Shown here in pieces: positions 28,439 to 33,650 of a stretch of 33,650 bases of DNA. The notes under the pieces were generated by a model, which saw only the letters and a list, made by a program, of their open reading frames with translations, searched no databases and was not told the DNA's origin. This DNA is from Prevotella sp. UBA3294 (GTDB taxonomy: Bacteria; Bacteroidota; Bacteroidia; Bacteroidales; Bacteroidaceae), in the NCBI GenBank assembly GCA_002361535.1, contig DETG01000120.1, positions 6,311 to 39,960 on the forward strand, given 5' to 3'. The position numbers and the translations under genes are program-made. Each line of letters opens with the position of its first letter. Positions within the stretch are counted from its first letter, which is position 1.

Positions 28439-30673
28439 ATGAATAAGAATATGGAAAAGAAGATATATAATAAGGTGGTATCAGCAAGGACAACCTCTTT
28501 GCTCCTTCTCTCCATCCTTGTCCTCTCCTTCACGTCGTGCAGCGATGAGTTCCTGCAGGACAAGAAGAACTACGGACAGGTGGGTGCTGAGATCTACAAC
28601 TATTATGAGGGTGCACAGGGACGTCTCTACGACCTGTATAGCATGTGTCTGCCCACCGTGGCGAACATGGACTGGCGTTATCCCTCCATCGGACTGAACG
28701 ATGATGCGGCGAAGTCAACAGAGGAATATACGGGCTTCAGTTCTTTCGTGAACCCTGAGATCGAACTGTCGTCCATGGGTTCCACCAACTCCGTGCCTGA
28801 TTTCTTCATGGCCAACTCTGGAAATATCCAGGAGGCTGTGTATGGACATATCCGCGACTGTAACGATCTGATCCGTGGTGTCTCTGAGAGCGATCTCACA
28901 CAAGAGCAAAAAGATGAGGTGCTCGGACAGGCATATTTCCTCCGTGCTTGGGTATACTATAACCTCTTCAAGTGGTACGGTGGTGTGCCTCTGGTGGACG
29001 AGGTGCAGAACCCCACCGAGGATGCCATCACTCCGCGTTCCTCTGCGAAGGCTACCTACGAGTTCATCCTGAACGATCTGAAGCGTTCTGCCGACATGCT
29101 CCGTGCACAGACCGCCAACGGTGGCTGGAACGGTAGCAACTGGGGACGTATCACTTCGGGTACGGCCTTGGCACTGAAGGGGCGGTTGATGCTCCTCTGG
29201 GCCAGTCCGCTGTTTAACCGCAGCAACGACCAGAGCCGTTGGACCAATGCCTACAATGAGATGAAGGCCGACCTCAGCACCATCAATGCCTGTGGCTACG
29301 GACTCTATCAGACGGGCAGCAATGTGAATGGTAGTGACTTCGCCAAGCAGTTCCTGCAGTCAACCAAGAACCCCGAGGCCGTGTTCGTCACGTTGTATAA
29401 CAAGACCATCATCCTCACCGGTATCGACGATGCTGCCAAGAACAACCCCTGGGAGCGTTATATCCGTCCTGACAATACTGGTGGTAATGGCTTAGGTGCC
29501 GGTCTGATGCTGGTGCAGATGTTCCCGATGGCCGATGGTAAGCTCCCGGCTGGCTTGGGCACTTATACGAAGCTGGAGACGTCATCCTATACCTATGAGA
29601 GCGAGTATCCCTTCATGAACCGCGATCCGCGATTCTATCGTACCTTCGCTTTCCCGGGCTTCCGTTGGGCATACAATGGCAACGCTGCCGAGCACGATGC
29701 GCATAACCCCAGCGACGGTCGTAACTACGTACTGTGGAACTATGTATGGTACACCGACTTGAACGACCAGGGTAACCCCGAGAGTGGAAACTCGTATGCT
29801 GCCGATAACCTCTTGGGCAGTAAGCAGGGTATCTACGTAAGAAAGAGAAGTGATGACCTCGATGTGAACTCTTCACCGCTGTATGAATACAATTCCATGG
29901 GATGGAAATCGGGTGCCGGACCCTTCTACTCTGCCGCTCCGCTCATCGAACTGCGTTATGCTGAAGTGCTGCTGAACCTTGCTGAGGCTGCCTGTGGTGC
30001 CAACGATATGTCATACGCCGTGGAGCAACTGCAGAAGATCCGTGCACGTGCCGGCTATACCGCAGAGAACAACTACGGTCTGCAGAGTAACCTCTCTGGT
30101 GATCAGGCTGCCTGTATGAGCGCTATCCTCTATGAGCGTCAGATTGAACTGGCCTACGAGGGTAAGCGTTTCGATGACATGCGCCGCTGGATGCTCTACG
30201 ATGGTGGTACGCAGGTTCCTACGGGTGCTCCCTCTACATGGACATTGACAGGCTGGGGTGGAAACACCTGTAGCTGGCTGGGCTTCAAACCCTTCAACGG
30301 ACAGCGTCGTGAGAGTATTGAGTTCCGTGTGGCCGACAAGTATGGTGTGGGTACTACCCAGTGGGATGGCGACCCCTTGCTGAAAGCAGGCACGGAGCGT
30401 CCTGCCGGTGTGAACTTCAGCGTGGGTGACATGAACGAACAGTTGGAGGCACTGAAGGCCTGGTATCAGGACAACCTCGTGGTGAAGGAGCGTAAGGGCG
30501 ATGGCCGCGACTCACAGCACAACGACCTGTATATCAACTTCCGTCCGAAGTACTACCTGCTCGGCTTCTCCTCTGGTGTACAGAACCAGAACAAGAGTCT
30601 GCCGCAGACCATTGGCTGGGAGGACTATAACAACGGTGGTGCCAACGGTACCTTCGATCCCCTGGCAGAGTAA
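28439..30673 (+). CDS. susD: SusD/RagB-like glycan-binding surface lipoprotein
   Basis: 744 residues from ATG 28439; ATG 28451 is equally possible. The lipobox 'LSFTSC' is followed by acidic 'SDEF', consistent with surface display. SusD-family marks include 'RAWVYYNLFKWYGGVPLVDE' in the helical TPR-like part, 'LIELRYAEVLLNLAEAAC' and 'ILYERQIELAYEGKRFDDM'. The protein forms the lid of the SusC transporter and binds the incoming glycan. At about 740 residues it is long for the family (commonly about 500-650), with extra length in the C-terminal half. It begins 41 bases after the SusC stop and is followed by a strong terminator, closing the operon. Confidence 0.96.
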   Translation: MNKNMEKKIYNKVVSARTTSLLLLSILVLSFTSCSDEFLQDKKNYGQVGAEIYNYYEGAQGRLYDLYSMCLPTVANMDWRYPSIGLNDDAAKSTEEYTGFSSFVNPEIELSSMGSTNSVPDFFMANSGNIQEAVYGHIRDCNDLIRGVSESDLTQEQKDEVLGQAYFLRAWVYYNLFKWYGGVPLVDEVQNPTEDAITPRSSAKATYEFILNDLKRSADMLRAQTANGGWNGSNWGRITSGTALALKGRLMLLWASPLFNRSNDQSRWTNAYNEMKADLSTINACGYGLYQTGSNVNGSDFAKQFLQSTKNPEAVFVTLYNKTIILTGIDDAAKNNPWERYIRPDNTGGNGLGAGLMLVQMFPMADGKLPAGLGTYTKLETSSYTYESEYPFMNRDPRFYRTFAFPGFRWAYNGNAAEHDAHNPSDGRNYVLWNYVWYTDLNDQGNPESGNSYAADNLLGSKQGIYVRKRSDDLDVNSSPLYEYNSMGWKSGAGPFYSAAPLIELRYAEVLLNLAEAACGANDMSYAVEQLQKIRARAGYTAENNYGLQSNLSGDQAACMSAILYERQIELAYEGKRFDDMRRWMLYDGGTQVPTGAPSTWTLTGWGGNTCSWLGFKPFNGQRRESIEFRVADKYGVGTTQWDGDPLLKAGTERPAGVNFSVGDMNEQLEALKAWYQDNLVVKERKGDGRDSQHNDLYINFRPKYYLLGFSSGVQNQNKSLPQTIGWEDYNNGGANGTFDPLAE

Positions 30674-30694
30674 CATCTTGTTGCTTTAACGATC

Positions 30695-30728
30695 AAGCGG
30701 GTGTGTCCAATCGGATACACCCGCTTTT
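30695..30728 (+). terminator. Rho-independent terminator of the SusCD operon
   Basis: AAGCGGGTGTGTCC (30695-30708) pairs with GGATACACCCGCTT (30713-30726), 14 bp with one G-T wobble and a 4-base loop, then TT. It lies 21 bases after the SusD stop and marks the right edge of the PUL. Confidence 0.93.
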
Positions 30729-30757
30729 GTCTATCTGCCTCATAAATCTTTCCTTGT

Positions 30758-31075
30758 TTGTTTTGTATTATAGAGGGAGACGAGTATTCTGTATATTACG
30801 AATACGACAAAAACGGCAACCTGGTGAAAGATTTGAATAAGAATATTTCGTCAATCCAATATAATTGTTTAAATTTGCCCTCGCAGATAGACATTGCTTC
30901 ACTAGGTATTCATGAGTTTAAAGGGCATGGGCTTTTAAAGATTGGAAACAATCAACACTGGAGAATATTACAACTGCAAAGAGATCATTATTCTTGGAAT
31001 AATGTAAGTACCAAACTAAAAGCACTGTACAGATATTTCGAAACGAACAAAATCAGCAATTATAACAAAGAATGA
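30758..31075 (+). pseudogene. Rhs repeat fragment joined to a toxin C-terminal tail (cassette A)
   Basis: About 105 codons, with no good start (first possible is TTG 30758) and no upstream Rhs body, so this is a remnant. The first part (from about 30776) is a YD/Rhs repeat: 'YEYDKNGNLVKDLNKN' and 'YNCLNLPSQIDIAS'. It then switches at about 30900 to a different sequence, 'LGIHEFKGHGLLKIG', carrying an HExxGH motif and 'LQLQRDHYSW'. A matching tail occurs in cassette C ('LGVHEYLGHYKYNI', 'LQRKHPSW'), so both are ends of one toxin family. In A the toxin's upstream part appears deleted. The stop overlaps the next lipoprotein start by four bases (ATGA, 31072-31075), the coupling expected of toxin and immunity genes. 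The name of the toxin family is not known to me. Confidence 0.75.
30824..30900 (+). repeat. 77-bp direct repeat, copy 1 (Rhs core)
   Basis: It matches 31790-31866 with a single mismatch (30835 G against 31801 A). It encodes the end of an Rhs repeat, 'VKDLNKNISSIQYNCLNLPS'. Both copies end exactly where the cassette-specific toxin tail begins, as expected of the conserved boundary used when Rhs C-termini are exchanged. Confidence 0.95.
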
Positions 31076-31806
31076 AAAATGTAACTTTTTTGATATTATT
31101 TATAATGATCACAGAATCATGTTGCTTCCAGCAAAGTAAGATCTCAGAAGAATATACTGCGACACTTTTCCTGGTTCACGACAATTATCCAAATAACTAT
31201 GACAGTACAATGGGTAAGTTATCTTACACGAGAGATATCCTATTAGCTTTTATCATTAAAAATCATACCGATAAGCTAATATCTCTGCCAATTAGTAACC
31301 ACATTAATAGTGATACAACCCTTTTTGTAAAGGTAACAGGAAAAGGATCTGTAAATACTCCTTTAACCTATTATAGGAAGCATAGTCATATCCTGTCTTC
31401 TGGTGACAGTATGATTGTTGCTATTCATCTTAATTCCACTGATTTAGAAAAACTAGTAATTACTCAATATGGAAAGGCTACCGAACAGTTTATTCCGCAT
31501 CTGCAATTTGAATGCTACCAAAAGGGAAACGAAGAGATGAGGTCTATTCGTACAGATATAGTGTTTAAAGTAAGTCCCAATATTCTATATAAGCACGGAC
31601 GGTTATACATAGAATACAGTACGGATGGAAAAAAGAAAGAGAAAGAAGTATATGAGAACAGTAAAGATATCGAAATCGTAAATAAAATAATATTAAACGC
31701 ACGTCCTGGCATAAAAGAAAAAAGTCTGAGAAACAAGTGCCAAGAAAAAGAAACGGGAGATAATCCGATTATTCCAAATCACGAAAATAGTGAAAGATTT
31801 AAATAA
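31072..31806 (+). CDS. Lipoprotein, probable immunity protein of cassette A, with a chimeric C-terminus
   Basis: 244 residues with signal 'MKNVTFLILFIMI' and a lipobox-like 'ITESCC'. I do not recognise a named family. The central part ('AFIIKNHTDKLISLP', then 'SGDSMIVAIHLNSTDLEKL') follows the same pattern as the cassette C lipoprotein ('YYILYNHSDSEILMP', 'MRARLILLQYHLQHL'), so the two look like divergent homologues. The last 22 residues ('CQEKETGDNPIIPNHENSER' plus two) copy the mature N-terminus of the cassette C lipoprotein, in frame, and the stop is supplied by out-of-frame Rhs DNA. The real C-terminus has therefore been altered. An immunity role is inferred from the 4-base overlap with the toxin remnant; a lipid-anchored inhibitor would suit a toxin acting in the periplasm. 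Confidence 0.75.
   Translation: MKNVTFLILFIMITESCCFQQSKISEEYTATLFLVHDNYPNNYDSTMGKLSYTRDILLAFIIKNHTDKLISLPISNHINSDTTLFVKVTGKGSVNTPLTYYRKHSHILSSGDSMIVAIHLNSTDLEKLVITQYGKATEQFIPHLQFECYQKGNEEMRSIRTDIVFKVSPNILYKHGRLYIEYSTDGKKKEKEVYENSKDIEIVNKIILNARPGIKEKSLRNKCQEKETGDNPIIPNHENSERFK
31738..31796 (+). repeat. 59-bp direct repeat, copy 1 (start of mature immunity lipoprotein)
   Basis: It matches 32701-32759 with four mismatches. It encodes 'CQEKETGDNPIIPNHENSE', while the other copy encodes 'CQEKATGDNPIIPNNENSE' directly after the lipobox of the cassette C lipoprotein. It ends in GTGAAAG, which is also the start of the Rhs repeat copy at 31790, so two parental sequences meet here. Confidence 0.93.
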
Positions 31807-31866
31807 GAATATTTCGTCAATCCAATATAATTGTTTAAATTTGCCCTCGCAGATAGACATTGCTTC
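31790..31866 (+). repeat. 77-bp direct repeat, copy 2 (Rhs core)
   Basis: Second copy of the Rhs boundary sequence at 30824-30900, 966 bases downstream, one mismatch. Here it follows lipoprotein gene sequence instead of Rhs sequence and is read out of frame by the preceding lipoprotein gene. Confidence 0.95.
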
Positions 31867-31939
31867 CACTGGTCATCTGATGTTCCCCTATGGTGCCAGC
31901 TTAAAGAAAGTTGAAGAGTATGAAAAGGCGTATAAATAG
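31790..31939 (+). pseudogene. Rhs repeat fragment with a short different tail (cassette B)
   Basis: The frame carries 'VKDLNKNISSIQYNCLNLPS' as in cassette A, then departs to 'TGHLMFPYGASLKKVEEYEK' and stops at 31937-31939. There is no start codon and the 5' side is fused to lipoprotein gene DNA, so it is a remnant. The tail is unlike the HExxGH tails of A and C and may be the end of another toxin or of the Rhs protein itself. It overlaps the next lipoprotein gene by 20 bases. Confidence 0.65.
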
Positions 31940-32468
31940 TATAGTGTTGTTATTGTTTTTGATTTGTATCTCTTGCAGGAAAGTTCAAGTCACAGATAGT
32001 CAATATTTGCTTTCTCCCGAGTGTTTCACGGAGAAAATCTTCGTTAAATATATGGATGACTCTATTATTATCATTAATAATGATCGGAGAATTAATCCGT
32101 TTGTGAAAGAGTCTTCCCAGTCTTCAAAAATATTTTATGAGGAACATCGGTGGGTTTTTGTTAAAGGTGATGGAGGGTTTTTCTGGATATCGTCAGAAGG
32201 TGGAAAGGAACTGTTTCTGTCACATGACGAACAGGATAGTACTTATCAAAAAGGTGAAATAGGATCCCGTCATACCATTGTTACAGAAAGGTACATTGAA
32301 GAACATGACACATTGTTTAAGTCAACATTGTTTTTCTCTTCTTTGAAGGATAACTATGGGAAAGAAGTCAGAAGTCCATATTTCTGTTTAGTATATGATA
32401 AAGATTATAAAATTAAAAAGGTTAGGAAATGGATTCATACTGTCGATTATGTCGCGTGTGAAGAATAA
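31920..32468 (+). CDS. Small lipoprotein, probable immunity protein of cassette B
   Basis: 182 residues from ATG 31920, which gives 'MKRRINSIVLLLFLICISC', a compact lipoprotein signal with Cys19. A longer reading from TTG 31911 adds only three residues. The mature part ('YLLSPECFTEKIFVKYMDDS', 'EEHRWVFVKGDGGFFWIS') has no family I recognise and does not look related to the lipoproteins of cassettes A and C. The start lies 20 bases inside the preceding Rhs fragment. An immunity role is inferred only from its place after an Rhs tail and its lipoprotein nature. The DNA is AT-rich, like the rest of this region. Confidence 0.7.
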   Translation: MKRRINSIVLLLFLICISCRKVQVTDSQYLLSPECFTEKIFVKYMDDSIIIINNDRRINPFVKESSQSSKIFYEEHRWVFVKGDGGFFWISSEGGKELFLSHDEQDSTYQKGEIGSRHTIVTERYIEEHDTLFKSTLFFSSLKDNYGKEVRSPYFCLVYDKDYKIKKVRKWIHTVDYVACEE

Positions 32469-32653
32469 AGAAATTGTATTCAACTATTAGTAATGTCGAG
32501 AATTTATTAGGAGTGCATGAATATTTAGGTCATTATAAATACAACATTAACAGTCATAAGGACATTTTTATGCTTCAAAGAAAGCATCCTTCTTGGTCGA
32601 AGACAACAGAACATTTCAAAAATTACGAAACTCATTTATTTGGAGGGTTATGA
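32462..32653 (+). pseudogene. Toxin C-terminal tail with HExxGH motif (cassette C)
   Basis: An open frame of about 63 codons without a start codon, beginning inside the end of the cassette B lipoprotein gene. It reads 'KKLYSTISNVENLLGVHEYL' and continues through 'GHYKYNINSHKDIFMLQRKH' and 'PSWSKTTEHFKNYETHLF'. Its HEYLGH motif and following 'LQRxHxSW' match the tail of cassette A (HEFKGH, 'LQRDHYSW'). HExxGH is the zinc motif of M49 peptidases (dipeptidyl peptidase III), but whether it binds metal here is unknown. The stop overlaps the next ATG in ATGA (32650-32653), exactly as in cassette A. No Rhs sequence precedes it, so it is a truncated remnant. Confidence 0.72.
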
Positions 32654-33189
32654 GAGGTTTGTATTATATCTTTATTGTTTTTTTATTCGTTTTCCTTTCC
32701 TGCCAAGAAAAAGCGACAGGAGATAATCCGATTATTCCAAATAACGAAAATAGTGAAAGGCTGGAATTTATGTTATCTAATTATACAGACAACCTTCCAC
32801 GCGTTGTTAGGGGACAGGAGAATCGAAAACTCTCTCTGTATTATATCCTATACAATCACAGCGATAGTGAAATCTTGATGCCTACTGTAAAACAGAATAA
32901 TATTGATGTTATCTTCTTTCAGGTTAGTGCGGATAATACAAAAGGTATTAGCCTACCAGCTTCTTTAATATACAAGAACGGTAAGAAAGCAATCTCTCCA
33001 CATGGATTCATGAGGGCGAGGCTGATATTGCTTCAATATCATCTTCAACATCTCGGTTTTGACAAATTGGATTCATGGGAAGATATTCTTAAGGGAATAT
33101 CTGTTTCTTACGTGACAACTGGGAGTAATTCTGATGAAACCATTCCATTTTATATGACAAGAAAGGAGGTTATTTATGAAATGCCTTAA
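32650..33189 (+). CDS. Lipoprotein, probable immunity protein of cassette C
   Basis: 179 residues from ATG 32650, preceded by GGAGGG at 32642-32647 and overlapping the toxin tail stop by four bases. The signal 'MRGLYYIFIVFLFVFLSC' gives Cys18. The mature sequence starts 'QEKATGDNPIIPNNENSE', the segment copied at the end of the cassette A lipoprotein. The middle ('LSLYYILYNHSDSEILMPTV') resembles the cassette A lipoprotein, so A and C are likely homologous inhibitors of related toxins. The family is not known to me. A longer reading from TTG 32593 would merely read through the toxin tail in another frame and is not credible. Confidence 0.75.
   Translation: MRGLYYIFIVFLFVFLSCQEKATGDNPIIPNNENSERLEFMLSNYTDNLPRVVRGQENRKLSLYYILYNHSDSEILMPTVKQNNIDVIFFQVSADNTKGISLPASLIYKNGKKAISPHGFMRARLILLQYHLQHLGFDKLDSWEDILKGISVSYVTTGSNSDETIPFYMTRKEVIYEMP
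32701..32759 (+). repeat. 59-bp direct repeat, copy 2 (start of mature immunity lipoprotein)
   Basis: Probable parental copy of the segment at 31738-31796, 963 bases upstream, four mismatches. Here it continues into a full lipoprotein gene, whereas the upstream copy runs into Rhs DNA at the shared GTGAAAG. Confidence 0.93.
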
Positions 33190-33220
33190 GTTTCAGGGAA
33201 ATAGAGAACGAGCGGCTGCG

Positions 33221-33246
33221 GGGACGTTTCGCCTCTTGAAACGCCC
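33221..33246. other. Stem-loop after the cassette C lipoprotein gene
   Basis: GGGACGTTTC (33221-33230) pairs with GAAACGCCC (33238-33246) with one bulged A and a 7-base loop. It begins 31 bases after the stop at 33189. No T-run follows on either strand, so it is at most a weak terminator. The rest of the 189-base gap to 33379 holds no gene I can see. Confidence 0.3.
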
Positions 33247-33378
33247 TTAAACAAAGGGGATCTGGGGTGGTGGTAGCAAGGTGGTAGATGGTAGCAATGC
33301 TCCAATTCCGCGTTTTCTGCTTCCTATGTATTTTACAAAATATATTTAGTTAAAAAATATGTATCTGAGTAATTATTT

Positions 33379-33650
33379 CTACTGAGCCATTCTTTGGACC
33401 CTGAGGAACTCATGGTTCTCCTCATAATCCATGTCATTTGCAATCAGTGACACCGACAGGTGGAGCAGCTTGTTCTTGATGTTGTTGAGGATAATGCCAT
33501 GGCACTTGCCTTTGGCACTCATGCGTAGATAGTAGTCACGGTATATACCATGTTCCTTGATCGTCCATTGGGCCGCCTGGGTCAGATAAGCCCTGAGCAT
33601 GGAGCTTGAGTAGCATTTCACCTGCGCCTTCTTGTCGACACTCGTACCGG
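33379..33650 (-). mobile_element. IS110-family-like transposase, C-terminal part, cut by the window edge
   Basis: The minus-strand frame stops at 33379 and stays open to the window end, giving the last 90 residues or so. The order of motifs ('GTSVDKKAQVK', then 'SSMLRAYLTQAAQW', 'YYLRMSAKGKCHGIILNNI' and 'NKLLHLSVSLIA') fits the C-terminal Transposase_20 domain of IS110/IS116/IS902 elements, in which a Gly-Thr-Ser start, a Tyr-Tyr segment and a Lys-Gly-Lys stretch precede an 'N-x-x-NKL' helix. The first part of the gene lies beyond the window, so I cannot say whether it is intact. IS110 ends lack long inverted repeats, and I could not place the element's boundary between 33190 and 33378. Confidence 0.7.

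Noticed and set aside
30824..32759. CRISPR-like array
   Set aside because: The repeats are only two copies each, 963-966 bases apart and coding, with no short regular spacers.
32675..32878. 67-codon plus-strand frame in cassette C
   Set aside because: It is a shifted reading of the lipoprotein gene; its resemblance to sequence near 31740 comes from the 59-bp direct repeat.

Overview
The window looks like a chromosomal segment of a Bacteroidales bacterium, most likely Prevotella or a close relative. The signs are a SusC/SusD pair, a one-protein hybrid two-component regulator (HTCS), TAnnTTTG-type promoter boxes, acidic residues after lipobox cysteines, and a secreted protein ending in the Prevotella-style tail 'VYNLAGQRV...GILIKNGKK'. 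No 16S rRNA or other marker gene is present, so the genus is an inference.

Bases 1-30,730 form one polysaccharide utilization locus (PUL). An HTCS (332-4423, minus) is divergent from a tight plus-strand run of seven genes (4502-21633): a TIM-barrel/DUF3826 protein, GH127, GH141, GH78, a GH138-like protein, a GH137-GH2-malectin fusion and a GH2 beta-galactosidase. A separate small unit encodes a secreted two-domain protein of unknown function (21793-23385), with its own -7 box upstream and a strong terminator behind it. A second operon (23521-30673) carries a DUF5123-like beta-helix lipoprotein, SusC and SusD, and ends in another strong terminator.

From memory of the Bacteroides thetaiotaomicron rhamnogalacturonan-II (RG-II) work, families GH127, GH141, GH78, GH138 and GH137-GH2 correspond to BT1003, BT1002, BT1001, BT0997 and BT0996, and they lie here in that same descending order. 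I infer that the locus removes RG-II side-chain sugars: SusC/SusD would import oligosaccharides, the periplasmic exo-enzymes would strip them, and the HTCS would sense a fragment. No pectate lyase, GH28 or pectin esterase for the backbone is present.

From about 30,730 the DNA becomes AT-rich and is a graveyard of displaced Rhs toxin/immunity cassettes. Three lipoprotein genes, probably immunity proteins, each follow and overlap a fragment of an Rhs repeat or toxin C-terminus. Two of the toxin tails share an HExxGH motif, and both stop in a 4-base ATGA overlap with their lipoprotein gene. Two sets of direct repeats (77 bp and 59 bp) meet at a chimeric junction with 7 bp of microhomology. The window ends inside an IS110-family-like transposase gene (minus). 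No tRNA, rRNA or CRISPR array was seen.
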